Positions 41,707-50,169 of a DNA stretch of 64,000 bases are shown one piece after another; within the stretch, counting starts at the first letter, position 1, and the number at the start of each line of letters is the position of its first letter. The translations under genes were made by a program, and so were the position numbers. This stretch comes from Cupriavidus sp. P-10 (lineage in GTDB: Bacteria; Pseudomonadota; Gammaproteobacteria; Burkholderiales; Burkholderiaceae). Where the stretch lies: contig NZ_AP025171.1 in NCBI RefSeq assembly GCF_003402535.2, positions 992,001 to 1,056,000 of the forward strand. The letters run 5' to 3'. Under the pieces are notes generated by a model that saw only the letters and a program-made list of their open reading frames with translations, was not told the DNA's origin and did no database searches.

Positions 41707-43599
41707 TCACTCCGGGCCGTTGCCGGTCCGGTCGCATGCCACGTTCATCTCGCGGCATATGGCGCACCACGCGGGGCATGAGCCGGGTTTGTTGGCGTCC
41801 GGCGCATCCGTAGCGGGCAGGTCGGATGGCGCCACATGCACCGTCATCGCCGGCCGCGGCGGCCGGCAACCGCTGCAGGCGCGCGCCACTGCTTCGTACA
41901 GGGCTTGCAGCCCCACCGGCTTGACGATCACCGCATTCATGCCGGCAGCCAGCGCCGCGGCGTGGTCTTCCGCCACGGCACTGGCGGTGCAGCCGACGAT
42001 CGGCACATCGCGGGCGGCGCCATCGCGGGCCCGCACCGCGCGCGCGAAGGCCAGGCCGTCCATCACCGGCATCGCGCAGTCGCAGACGACGACATCGAAC
42101 ACGGCGCCATCCAGCCTGGCCAGCCCGTCGCGGCCGTCCCCGGCGGTCGCCACATGGTGGCCCAGGTACTCCAGCTGGCGCTGCAGCAGCAGGCGGTTGG
42201 GCGCATGGTCGTCGATCACCAGGATGCGGGCGTGGCAACGCGCGCAGCCTGGCACCGGCACAGGCTGCGCCGGCGAGGCCGCGACGGCGTCGGCCAGCGC
42301 CAGCGCCAGCGACACCGTCACGCGCGTGCCGTGGCCCGGCTGGCTGGACAACGAGATCCGTCCGCCCATCGCGCTCGCCAGGCGCTGGCAGATCGCCAGG
42401 CCGAGCCCGGTGCCGCCTGCATGGGTGCGCGACTGGTCGTGTACCTGCACGAACGGCTCGAACAGCCGCGCCTGCGCTTCGGGTGGTATGCCGATGCCGG
42501 TATCCGCAACGGCCAGCGTCACGGCCTGCTTGCCGTCGGCGGCTGGCTCGGCTTCCAGCCGGACCCGGATCGCCCCGCGGTCGGTGAAGCGCACTGCGTT
42601 GGACACCAGGTTGCCCAGGATTTGCCGGAAGCGCAGGCCGTCGACCTGGTGCAGCGGCGCCACGCCAGTGCCAAGCTCGCTGGTCAGCGCCAGCCCCTTC
42701 TGCCCGGCCACAGGGCCAAAGATCAGCAAGGTGTCCTTGATCAGCGCCGGCAGCGACGCGGGTGCCGGGTGGATGCTGAACTTGCCGGCTTCCATCTTGG
42801 ACAGGTCGAGGATGTCGTCGATCAGTGCCAGCAGGCCGAGCGCCGACTCATGCGCGGTCACCAGTTGCAGGCGTTGGTGGTCGGGCAACTGGCATTGCGC
42901 CAGCGTCAGTTCCAGCATGCCGGTGATGGCGTTCATCGGCGTGCGGATCTCATGGCTGACCGAAGCCAGGAAGGTGGACTTGGCGCGGTTGGCGGCCTCG
43001 GCCTCGGCCTTGGCGTGCGCCAGTTCGGCCAGCATGTCGTGGCGCTCGGTCAGGTCGACGCAGCCGCCCGCGAGGCCCTTGACCTTGCCGTCAGCGCCCC
43101 GCAGCGGGGTAACCCAGTTCAGGACATGATGGCTGCGCCCGTTGAGCAGCAGGCAACGGTCCTTGCGCAGCGGCTCGCCCTCGTCGAGGACCTTGCGGTA
43201 GTCGCGCGCCAGTTCGGCCATGTCGGTGACGATGGGATGCGCATGGCCTGGCGCATCGAGCGGCTGCCCGCGAAGCATGCTGCGCGTGGCGCCGACGAGT
43301 TCCTCATAGTTGCGGTTGCACGTGATGAGGCGCAGCGAGGCATCGCGCAGGTAGACCGGCTGCGGGATACCGTCGAGCAGCGCCGACTGGATCGCAATGT
43401 GGTCCTTCAGCGCGCTCTCGGCGGCGCGGCGCCGGCGCACCTCGCGGTGGAGCACGGCGATCCATGCCAGCAGGCATGCGCTGAGGCCGCAGAACAGCAT
43501 CGCGGCCCAGCCGTACAGGCGTTCATGGGCCAACGGGGTGGCGTACACGGGCGCCATGGTCTGGCCCGTGGCACCAGTCGAGAAGGCGATCAGGAGCAT
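41707..43599 (-). CDS. BvgS-like hybrid sensor histidine kinase with minimal periplasmic part
   Basis: A 630-residue hybrid kinase: signal/first membrane segment (MLLIAFSTG), a periplasmic stretch of only about 20 residues, a second membrane segment (WAAMLFCGLSACLLAWIAVL), a PAS domain (about 60-185; ALLDGIPQPVYLRDA), dimerisation helix with the phospho-acceptor His216 (FLASVSHEIRTPMNAITGML), ATPase motifs (NLVSNAVRF, VADTGIGIP, GGTGLGLAIC), and a receiver domain with Asp507 (VVVCDCAMPVMDG). The cytoplasmic part resembles BvgS/EvgS, but the periplasmic Venus-flytrap domains and the C-terminal Hpt domain are missing; a separate Hpt protein is encoded at 46428. A TTG about 126 bases upstream is an alternative start. 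Confidence 0.85.
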   Translation of the reverse strand: MLLIAFSTGATGQTMAPVYATPLAHERLYGWAAMLFCGLSACLLAWIAVLHREVRRRRAAESALKDHIAIQSALLDGIPQPVYLRDASLRLITCNRNYEELVGATRSMLRGQPLDAPGHAHPIVTDMAELARDYRKVLDEGEPLRKDRCLLLNGRSHHVLNWVTPLRGADGKVKGLAGGCVDLTERHDMLAELAHAKAEAEAANRAKSTFLASVSHEIRTPMNAITGMLELTLAQCQLPDHQRLQLVTAHESALGLLALIDDILDLSKMEAGKFSIHPAPASLPALIKDTLLIFGPVAGQKGLALTSELGTGVAPLHQVDGLRFRQILGNLVSNAVRFTDRGAIRVRLEAEPAADGKQAVTLAVADTGIGIPPEAQARLFEPFVQVHDQSRTHAGGTGLGLAICQRLASAMGGRISLSSQPGHGTRVTVSLALALADAVAASPAQPVPVPGCARCHARILVIDDHAPNRLLLQRQLEYLGHHVATAGDGRDGLARLDGAVFDVVVCDCAMPVMDGLAFARAVRARDGAARDVPIVGCTASAVAEDHAAALAAGMNAVIVKPVGLQALYEAVARACSGCRPPRPAMTVHVAPSDLPATDAPDANKPGSCPAWCAICREMNVACDRTGNGPE

Positions 43600-43841
43600 C
43601 GCTGCCCAACGGTATAACGCGGCGCTTGCGTGGCGGGGTTGCGACCGGGCGAGGGGTGCCGTGCGGAGGGATTTCGAACGGACCGGCAAGCGAGACAGGC
43701 AGGACAGGCAGGACAGAGGGGGCAAGGTGAACCAGGAAAATACGGCTGGTATTCACTCTAGATCCTATGAGATAGAGGGAGCCATCGACAAGCGCCCATA
43801 CCTAAAATCAGCGTGTCGTGCTTGGCTCACAGGAGAGCATC

Positions 43842-44990
43842 ATGCGTACAGATCAGACCACGGGTACCGAGGAGCGGGTGTTGGCGGTGTCGCTCGAACT
43901 GGCGGCCGCGAAGTGGAAAGTGGCGTTACACGACGGGCACCGCGAGAAGCCTGCGGTGCATACCGTCGCGCAGCCGCAAGCCTCAGCGCGTCTGCAGGCC
44001 GTCATGGAGCTAATCGAACAACACAAAGACAAGTGGTCGCTGCCAGCAGGTGTGCGCGTCGTCATAAGCTACGAGGCAGGCCAGGACGGGTTCTGGATCT
44101 GTCGCGCGCTTCAGGCACGCGGCATCGAGTGCTACGTCATCGATCCGGCCAGCATTCCGGTCGAACGCCACAAGCGGCGCGCGAAGACCGACCGGCTCGA
44201 TGTCATCAAGCTGGTGATCAGCCTGCGCGCCTGGCTACGCGGCGAGCGCGACCGCATGCACGTCGTTCACGTGCCATCCCCGCAGGACGAAGCGTCGCGG
44301 CACCTGATGCGCGATCGCGGGCAACTGCAGAAGGAAGTGCTGCAGCACTGCGACCGCATGCGCAAACTGTTGGCCACCTTCGGCTGCTGGGATGAGGTGC
44401 ATCACAGGCACTTCGCCGGCCGGCTCGCCCGTGACGAGGTGAAGTGTCACGACGGCGCGCCGTTGCCGCCCGAAATGCGCGAGCGGCTGCTGCGCGAGTG
44501 CGATCGGCTGGCGCTAGCGCAGCAGCAACTCGCGGCGCTGGAGAAGACGCGGCAGGCAAGCCTGCCCGCACCCGCGTGCCAGCGACGCGATAACCTGGCG
44601 CGCCTGAAAGGAATTGGCGAAGTGGGCGCGTCACGCCTCGCGCTCGAACTGTTCTGGAGGGAGTTCGGCAACCGGCGCCAAGTGGGTGCCTGTACGGGGC
44701 TGGTGCCCCAGCCTTACGACAGCGGCGAGAGCCAGGTCGACCAGGGCATTAGCAAACAGGGGAACCGACGAGTGCGCGCGTTACTGATCGAGATGGCATG
44801 GTGCTGGCTCCGCTACCAGCCCGACAGCGCACTCACGCGCTGGTTCAACGAGCGCACCCAGAGCACGGGACCAAACCGGCGCGCCCGGCGTATCGCGATC
44901 GTTGCAGTCGCACGGCGACTGGCCATTGCGCTGTGGCGCTATCTGAAAGACGGTGAGATTCCCGAAGGCGCACGGCTGAAGTCGGCATAG
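43842..44990 (+). CDS. IS110-family transposase (recombinase)
   Basis: A 382-residue transposase. The N-terminal RuvC-like DEDD domain includes VISYEAGQDGFWICRALQ and the Asp-rich RAKTDRLDVIKLVISLRAWL. The C-terminal domain (transposase_20) contains RLKGIGEVGASRLALELFW and TGLVPQPYDSGESQVDQGIS, with the expected catalytic Ser region, then KQGNRRVRALLIEMAW. The start follows AGGAG. It looks intact. These recombinases are guided by an RNA encoded in the element's noncoding end (established for IS110-family members). Confidence 0.93.
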   Translation: MRTDQTTGTEERVLAVSLELAAAKWKVALHDGHREKPAVHTVAQPQASARLQAVMELIEQHKDKWSLPAGVRVVISYEAGQDGFWICRALQARGIECYVIDPASIPVERHKRRAKTDRLDVIKLVISLRAWLRGERDRMHVVHVPSPQDEASRHLMRDRGQLQKEVLQHCDRMRKLLATFGCWDEVHHRHFAGRLARDEVKCHDGAPLPPEMRERLLRECDRLALAQQQLAALEKTRQASLPAPACQRRDNLARLKGIGEVGASRLALELFWREFGNRRQVGACTGLVPQPYDSGESQVDQGISKQGNRRVRALLIEMAWCWLRYQPDSALTRWFNERTQSTGPNRRARRIAIVAVARRLAIALWRYLKDGEIPEGARLKSA

Positions 44991-45320
44991 GCCTCCTAAA
45001 AGCTTGCAGGAAAGAGGTAACGCTCGGTCAGGGCAACTACGCAAGCACAAACGGTCTGAGGTGAACATGCCCGTTAGGCTCCTGGGTTGCTGAAGCAACC
45101 GATTTATCTAGATGGGGCATTTGTTCCTGGTTGATGATTCCGGCGTAATGCGCATGCAGGATGAGGCCGGCCAAGCGCCGGCGGATAGAAGGTGGTCGGA
45201 CGTCACGTCTGACGCGCGCACACAAACGGACTTCAGACCTATGCACCTACCAAAGTAGGAATGTTCGATCGCCCGGTCGACTTAGCCAGTTCTGCAAAAG
45301 GATTTGACAAACCACTGTTC
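44991..45320. other. Noncoding right end of the IS110 element, candidate bridge-RNA region
   Basis: About 330 bp with no supported gene. A 69-codon minus-strand reading exists but has no family features. In IS1111-type members of the IS110 family the bridge RNA is encoded in this position, downstream of the transposase. Local inverted repeats such as GTTGCTTCAGCAAC (as GTTGCTGAAGCAAC, 45087-45100) and GGCCGG/CCGGC segments near 45168-45182 could form stems. RNA presence is inference. Confidence 0.4.
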
Positions 45321-45332
45321 ATAGAAGGAGCC

Positions 45333-45758
45333 TCGCTGCGCCACCTCATTCAGACGACTCCGAAAGTGCTTGTGGAAATTTCCGAATCGAATGGAGATAT
45401 TGCCTAACGCGCTGCCATTACCTCACCTGCAGCGCGAGGTTTTGCCGCCCTCCAGCCGACGGAACGTATCGCGGGTGAGCCCTCGGTACATTTGCAAGCG
45501 CAACCGCGGCGCTATGATTCGCCTTGCGGATCGCGATGCATGTGCTCTCCATTAGCACTGCATCGGCCGCGGCCGATGCACGTGATTGCATGGGACAAAT
45601 GGGACAGCTAATTGCCAGTTCAGGAATGTTGGGAAGATTCGTGGCGCACCTCGGAAGCTTCAGGTGTATTCGTGAGCAAATGCTGAGCACAATGCTGCAA
45701 CGCCTGACTGCGTGCCGCTTCACGCGGGCACAAAAAAGTTTGCTATGGAGGGAATGCA
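45333..45758. other. Upstream region of the response regulator gene
   Basis: About 425 bp without a supported gene on either strand. It probably represents the original divergent promoter region of the phosphorelay, now split by the insertion element. It contains a TGCATCGGCC/GGCCGATGCA palindrome (45562-45583) and a GGAGGG ribosome site just before the regulator start. No remnant of a periplasmic sensor domain was found in it. Confidence 0.5.
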
Positions 45759-46382
45759 GTGGCCACTATCCTGATCGTCGACGATCATCCGCCCGTGCGA
45801 ATCGTCCTCAAGACCCACTTGTCCCAGGTGCTAGGCATCACGCATGTACTGGAAGCGGACAACGGCCAGGCCGCCGTGGAAATCGTGCGGCAGTATGCGC
45901 CGGACGTGGTGATCCTCGACCTGGACATACCGAAGATCAACGGCCTTGAAGTGATCCCCCGTCTGATGGCCGTGCATCCGGGCGTGCGCATCCTGGTGAT
46001 CTCGGGCCAGGACCAGAATACCTTTGCCCCGCGCGCGCGCCAGGCCGGCGCGCATGGCTACGTGAGCAAGACCCAGGAACTGGCGGAAATCGTGCGCTGC
46101 GCCGAGTCGGTGCTGGCCGGCTATACCGTGATGCCCGAACTCGAACGCGGCAAATCTGAGTTCGGCGATGAGGCAGTGCGCCTGGCCAGCCTGTCGGACA
46201 AGGAGCTGATTATCATGCAAATGCTGGCCAAAGGCATGAGCAACAAGGAAATCGGCGAAGCCCTGTTTATTTCCAACAAGACCGTCAGTACCCACAAGAC
46301 GCGGATCATGGAAAAACTCGGGGCGCGCTCGCTTGTGGATGTCATCGATTTTGCGCGGCGCCACCATATTGCAATCGGCTAG
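45759..46382 (+). CDS. NarL/BvgA-type response regulator
   Basis: A 207-residue regulator of the same size as BvgA and EvgA. The receiver domain (1-120) has the acidic pair in LIVDDH, phosphorylation site Asp54 (VVILDLDIPKING) and Lys in GYVSKTQEL. The LuxR-type helix-turn-helix covers about 140-205 (LSDKELIIMQMLAKGMSNKE and ALFISNKTVSTHKTRIMEKL). GTG start behind GGAGGG. With the hybrid kinase (minus strand, across the insertion element) and the next gene (Hpt), it forms a likely four-step phosphorelay. Target genes are unknown. Confidence 0.92.
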   Translation: MATILIVDDHPPVRIVLKTHLSQVLGITHVLEADNGQAAVEIVRQYAPDVVILDLDIPKINGLEVIPRLMAVHPGVRILVISGQDQNTFAPRARQAGAHGYVSKTQELAEIVRCAESVLAGYTVMPELERGKSEFGDEAVRLASLSDKELIIMQMLAKGMSNKEIGEALFISNKTVSTHKTRIMEKLGARSLVDVIDFARRHHIAIG

Positions 46383-46427
46383 CATGGCGAACCTGGTTTC
46401 TTTTGCATCGTCCGGGGGCGCGCTGCC

Positions 46428-47111
46428 ATGACCGGCGCGCTTCTGTTTGCCGCGCTCCACGACGGACAGTGGGCCGCCAGCCTGGCGGCGCTGCTGCAGC
46501 GGCTGGGATTTGCACCGCAGGCGGCCGCGCCGGCAGCGGCGCTTGCGCCGGCATCGGCTGGCAAGGTCGGGTTGGTGATCGCCGGGCCCGGCACGCCCGT
46601 GCCGCCAACGCTGCTGGAAGGCTGGCATGCCGTCGGCGCGTTGTGCGCGGTCGCGGTCCCGCCGGGGGAGCGCTCGGAACATGGTGCCTTCGTGGCCCGA
46701 TTGCCGGTGCCGGCAACCGAGGCGGCGATTCTCGCGATGCTGGCCGAGCGCCACTACGTTGCGCTGCCCGCGTACGAGGCGGCCGCGATCCCCGCTGCGA
46801 TTGCCGCGCAGACCTTCGGCGATGCGGCCTTCGCGGACGAATTGCTGCAGGCGCTGGTGATGTCGGCGCAGGCTGACCTGGCACAACTGCGCGGCGCCGG
46901 CACCAACCTGGAAACATGCGGCAGCATTGCGCATCGGATGAAATCGTCGGCGCATTATGTCGGTTGCGACACGTTGCGCGTGCTGGCACAACGCATTGAG
47001 GACGCTGCCCGCAGCGGCGATGCCGGCACGGTCGCGGCACTCCGCGCGATCTTCGAGCCGACCTGCGTGCGGCTGGTTGGACTGCTGACGGCACTGGCGG
47101 CCAGGACATAA
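46428..47111 (+). CDS. Stand-alone Hpt (histidine phosphotransfer) protein
   Basis: A 227-residue protein. The C-terminal half (about 120-225) is a four-helix Hpt domain with the phosphorylatable His169 in IAHRMKSSAHYVGCDTLRVL. The first about 110 residues look like a degenerate receiver fold (GLVIAGPGTPVPPTLLEGWH then VGALCAVAVPPGE) without a conserved Asp pocket. In BvgS/EvgS this layout (receiver followed by Hpt) is the C-terminal part of the kinase itself, so this gene may represent a split-off part. Likely role: to carry phosphate from the kinase receiver to the upstream response regulator. Confidence 0.82.
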   Translation: MTGALLFAALHDGQWAASLAALLQRLGFAPQAAAPAAALAPASAGKVGLVIAGPGTPVPPTLLEGWHAVGALCAVAVPPGERSEHGAFVARLPVPATEAAILAMLAERHYVALPAYEAAAIPAAIAAQTFGDAAFADELLQALVMSAQADLAQLRGAGTNLETCGSIAHRMKSSAHYVGCDTLRVLAQRIEDAARSGDAGTVAALRAIFEPTCVRLVGLLTALAART

Positions 47112-47146
47112 TGCCGGGCCAATTGGCGTGATTATCAGGCACGGTA

Positions 47147-47320
47147 ATTTTCCGGATTGGCGCAAGCGCGCCGCTCGATTATTCTGGATTAACGGCGGCT
47201 GGGTATCCTGAATATCCGGTAATGAATGCTGCCGATTCATTCGGCGCGGTCATGGATGGATTTTGGCGCGGCAATTTTCCGCCAGGATTCCCCCGGGCAC
47301 CGGCGCCGTCATTTTCCGGG
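47147..47320. repeat. Three copies of an ATTTTCCGS motif upstream of a membrane-protein gene
   Basis: ATTTTCCGG at 47147, ATTTTCCGC at 47274 and ATTTTCCGG at 47311, all on the plus strand, in a 217-bp AT-richer gap. The motif resembles the TTTCCTA heptads bound by Bordetella BvgA, which makes it a candidate binding site for the regulator at 45759 (inference). Confidence 0.35.
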
Positions 47321-47328
47321 AACGGGTC

Positions 47329-47859
47329 ATGAACCATGCGTTGGCGGCATTGCCGGAATCGGCCTTCTACTTCCACCTGGCCGCGGTGGCGCTGCTGCTG
47401 CTGTCGTTTTTTACCGGCCGCGCCATCCTGCAGGTGCTGGCCACGCGCGAGGGGCGCCGCGAACGGGCGCAGCGCCTGGTGCGCGTCGCATTTGGCCGGC
47501 TGGTCGCGCTCGGCGCCATCTGGACCGCGATCGTCTACGGGCACGGCGCCTGGGAGCGTGCCGGTGCCCACAACTGCCGGCACCTGCCGGCGGTGGATGC
47601 GGCTGCGCGTTACGCCGCCGAATTCTGCTACCTGCGCCATGACCGGCTGCTGCTGCGCGTCTATGGCGACGGGCGCGGTACGGCACGCGGGGAAGGGCGC
47701 GAGGGCTTGCTGGCCCATCGCACCATCACCAGCGTCGGTCCGGTACACGTGAGCTGGGACGGCCACGCGCTGGTCTATGCATCCCAGGCGGGGGGCGCAC
47801 AAGGCCGGCTGGCGCTGCCACCCACATGGCGCGACCGGCTGCTGGCGCGGTTGCCCTGA
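47329..47859 (+). CDS. Conserved-looking membrane-anchored protein, function unknown
   Basis: A 176-residue protein with one clear membrane segment near the N-terminus (FYFHLAAVALLLLSFFTGRA) and a possible second one (LVALGAIWTAIVYGHGAW). The rest is a soluble domain with strands (RLLLRVYGDGRGTA, GPVHVSWDGHALVYASQAGG). I do not recognise a family. The start ATG is preceded by GGGAACGGGT. It follows the Hpt gene on the same strand after 217 bp that carry the repeated motif above; it could be an output gene of the phosphorelay. Confidence 0.6.
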   Translation: MNHALAALPESAFYFHLAAVALLLLSFFTGRAILQVLATREGRRERAQRLVRVAFGRLVALGAIWTAIVYGHGAWERAGAHNCRHLPAVDAAARYAAEFCYLRHDRLLLRVYGDGRGTARGEGREGLLAHRTITSVGPVHVSWDGHALVYASQAGGAQGRLALPPTWRDRLLARLP

Positions 47860-47900
47860 AGCCGGCCCCGGCTGGCCCTTTCTACGCCACGCGGGACGCG

Positions 47901-48803
47901 TCAGTGCGGGGCGGCCGCCGGAAGATCGGTGCTGCAGCTGGGCGCACCGTCATCGTGCGAGTGGACGTGCAGCGCGCCCGGGACATGGCGACTATCCAGG
48001 CCATTGCCCTGCAGCCATTGGGCGGTGGTGGCGGCGGCACGGTCGATCAGCTCGCCGCAGCGTGTGTAGTCGTAGGGCGAGATATCGAGCGGGCACAGCG
48101 GCGGCACCACGCTGATATACGCGCGGTCGGCAAAGTGCTGCAGGTCGTTCACCAACTGGCGTGCTACCAGCAGCGACAGCGCATTGAAGGCATGCTCGAG
48201 CGCGCCGCGCGGCGCCCGGCGCTCGGCGCAGGTAAAGCCGGCGGGCAGCACAATCACGCGGGTGGCGCCGAGGGCGACCGCGGTGGATACCGGTGTATTG
48301 TTGGCCACGCCGCCGTCGATCAGCGTGCGGCCTTCGAACTGCACCGGCGGGAACACGCCGGGAATGGCGGCGCTGGCCAGCACCGCATCGACGATATTGC
48401 CCTGGGATAGCAGCACCTCGTCCCCGCTTTGCATATCCGTGGCAACCACATGCAGCGGCAACTCCGCCGCTTCGAGCCGGCGCGGACCGAAATGGCGCGC
48501 CAGCAGCGCGCGCAGGCCCGCCGACTCGACCAGGTGGCCGCGGCTGCCTCCAACCATGCCAAGCACGCTGCGCCAGCCCCACGGCATGATGTCGGCGCGG
48601 CGGATGCCGCGCCACAGCTGGTCCAGGCGGCCAGCGCCGGCGACGCCAGGGTTGCAGGCGAAATAGGCCCCGTTGATGGCGCCCGCCGAGGCGCCGATGA
48701 CGATGTCGGGCGTCACGCCCCATGCCACCAGCTCGCGCAGCATGCCGACCTGGATCGCACCGAGGCTGCCGCCGCCGGCGAATACGAAGGCTGTCTTGTC
48801 CAT
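47901..48803 (-). CDS. Patatin-like phospholipase
   Basis: A 300-residue serine lipid acyl hydrolase. The oxyanion loop GGGSLGAIQVGML lies at the N-terminus, the nucleophile Ser in VIGASAGAINGAYF, and the catalytic Asp in LIDGGVANNTP. No signal peptide is visible, so it should be cytoplasmic or membrane-associated. The start is the MDKTAFVFAGGG Met, which fits the family. The reading frame is open far upstream, but this is GC-driven. It stands alone, convergent with the membrane-protein gene. Substrate unknown. Confidence 0.88.
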   Translation of the reverse strand: MDKTAFVFAGGGSLGAIQVGMLRELVAWGVTPDIVIGASAGAINGAYFACNPGVAGAGRLDQLWRGIRRADIMPWGWRSVLGMVGGSRGHLVESAGLRALLARHFGPRRLEAAELPLHVVATDMQSGDEVLLSQGNIVDAVLASAAIPGVFPPVQFEGRTLIDGGVANNTPVSTAVALGATRVIVLPAGFTCAERRAPRGALEHAFNALSLLVARQLVNDLQHFADRAYISVVPPLCPLDISPYDYTRCGELIDRAAATTAQWLQGNGLDSRHVPGALHVHSHDDGAPSCSTDLPAAAPH

Positions 48804-49212
48804 GGCTGTCGTAATGGCGCGGTGCGTCCGCGCCGTCTCCCCTTGCATGTTGGCTCGTGTGCCCCCGACCCTAGCAAAGCATAGGCGACACCGGGCCCGC
48901 TGGGCAGGATGGCTCCCCGCGCTGACATCATCCTGGCGCGCTTCAACGGCTCGGCGCGGCGGCCATGATGGCCGTTGCGCAAGCGGGCGAGATCGTCCAG
49001 ACCATCCGGCACAAGCAGCATTGATCGAAGCCTGCCTGCGCACCGCGGGCCTGACGCTGCCGGGGACATGCTTCGCCAATAAAATGCAATTAACCGCCAG
49101 AAATTTTCCGCAACCTCCAAGTTGGGCTGGCAGTGGGGTGGGGCAGACCTTCTGGCAGTACCCTCGGCCGCGACACGGCATGCAGGGCCGCGGCGTAAGG
49201 TGTCGGGACGCG
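48804..49212. other. Intergenic region between yceH-like and patatin genes
   Basis: About 410 bp. No full gene is supported. Short plus-strand readings (for example one ending in VAQAGEIVQTIRHKQH at 49021-49024) may be debris of a lost gene but cannot be assigned. An AT-richer patch (49078-49110, AATAAAATGCAATTAACC) is the only obvious promoter-like stretch. Confidence 0.45.
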
Positions 49213-49956
49213 CTATTCGAGGAATTCGTCCGCGGAGATCCCCAGCTGGCCGGCCATATGCTCGACCAGCGCCTGCAGCCGGGCGACCTTTTCCGATAGC
49301 GCCTGGTGTTCCGCGCGCAGTTGCGCCAGTTCGGTGGAAGTCCCCGCACCCGCTTCGGCACCGCCCAGGCTGCCTCCGTAAGCAGACTCCTGCGCCGCTT
49401 CCAGTCCGGCGTCGCCGCTCAGCAGGTGCATCCAGCGATGCTCGCGCGCGCCGGGCGCACGCGCCAGACGCACCACGAAGGGCGGCTCGCGCTCCGCCAG
49501 TTCTTCCAGGAAAGCCTCCACCGACGAAATATCGGCAAACGCGTGCAGGCGCGCCGTATTCAGGCGCAACTCCGCCGCGGTCTGCGGCCCGCGCAGCAGC
49601 AGCATCGCCAGCAGCGCGACCGACTGGCTCGGTACACCGAGCCCGCGCTGCATATTGTGCTCGAAGCGTGGCACGCGGCTGCTGCTCCCCTCGAAGACCA
49701 GGCTCAGGTGCTTGAGCCCGTCGATGGCGTCGAGGATCTCGGGTTCGCTCACATTCATGACCGGGGCACGGGCGGTCTTCTGGTTGCAGCCGGACGCGAG
49801 GGCGTTGAGCGACAGCGGATAGGTATCGGGGACGGTGTGCTGTTTTTCCACCAGCACGCCGAGTACGCGGCCTTCCACTGCAGACAGGGGCCGCGGCGCG
49901 GGGCGGGCGGGGCGTTCGCCAGGCTGGCTGGCGTCGGAGACGGAATCGGGTTGCAT
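49213..49956 (-). CDS. YceH family protein (DUF480, UPF0502)
   Basis: A 247-residue protein with two winged-helix domains. Family motifs are LSAVEGRVLGVLVEKQHTVP, YPLSLNALASGCNQKTARAP and VALLAMLLLRGPQTAAELRL. A coiled-coil tail (about 205-245, ELAQLRAEHQALSEKVARLQ) is typical. The biochemical role of YceH is unknown; it probably binds nucleic acid. It is divergent from the cNMP/flavoprotein fusion gene, with a 213-bp gap. Confidence 0.9.
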   Translation of the reverse strand: MQPDSVSDASQPGERPARPAPRPLSAVEGRVLGVLVEKQHTVPDTYPLSLNALASGCNQKTARAPVMNVSEPEILDAIDGLKHLSLVFEGSSSRVPRFEHNMQRGLGVPSQSVALLAMLLLRGPQTAAELRLNTARLHAFADISSVEAFLEELAEREPPFVVRLARAPGAREHRWMHLLSGDAGLEAAQESAYGGSLGGAEAGAGTSTELAQLRAEHQALSEKVARLQALVEHMAGQLGISADEFLE

Positions 49957-50169
49957 CAAGACTCTGGTGTGGACTCGGGCCGCGCCTGCCGGCCTGGCGG
50001 CGCGCTCCCATTCAAGCGCAAGGCAGCGCCAGGCGCAACTATGCCATGCCGGGGCCGCCGCGCCGCTGCTTGCGACCCGTTCGCCCCTCGCATTCTGCGG
50101 CGTGCCGTCTACTATCGATAGGCCGCGCCGCCGCCGGCTGGCGCGCGCACCGACCACTGGGGGGCCGAA

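Larger units (their letters stand above)
43772..45332 (+). mobile_element. IS110-family insertion sequence
   Basis: The element holds one transposase gene (43842-44990), a short left noncoding part and a right noncoding part of about 330 bp. Its ends are inferred from a near-identical direct repeat: ATAGAGGGAGCC at 43772-43783 and ATAGAAGGAGCC at 45321-45332 (11 of 12 bases). IS110 elements lack classical terminal inverted repeats, and short core repeats at the ends are expected. The long right end resembles the IS1111 subgroup. The length of about 1.55 kb fits. It sits between the hybrid kinase and response regulator genes. The exact ends need comparison with other copies. Confidence 0.65.

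Noticed and set aside
45037..45246. A 69-codon minus-strand frame in the insertion element's right end
   Set aside because: No ribosome site or recognisable family; the region is better explained as the noncoding end of the IS110 element.
45333..45758. Remnant of a periplasmic sensor domain of the hybrid kinase on the far side of the insertion element
   Set aside because: Minus-strand readings here show no Venus-flytrap or membrane features, so there is no evidence that the element cut the kinase gene.
45524..45949. A 141-codon plus-strand frame before and across the response regulator start
   Set aside because: It overlaps the receiver domain of the regulator in another frame; its second half is a shadow.
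48804..49361. Extending the patatin gene far upstream
   Set aside because: The extra residues have no family features and the patatin fold begins at MDKTAFVFAGGG.
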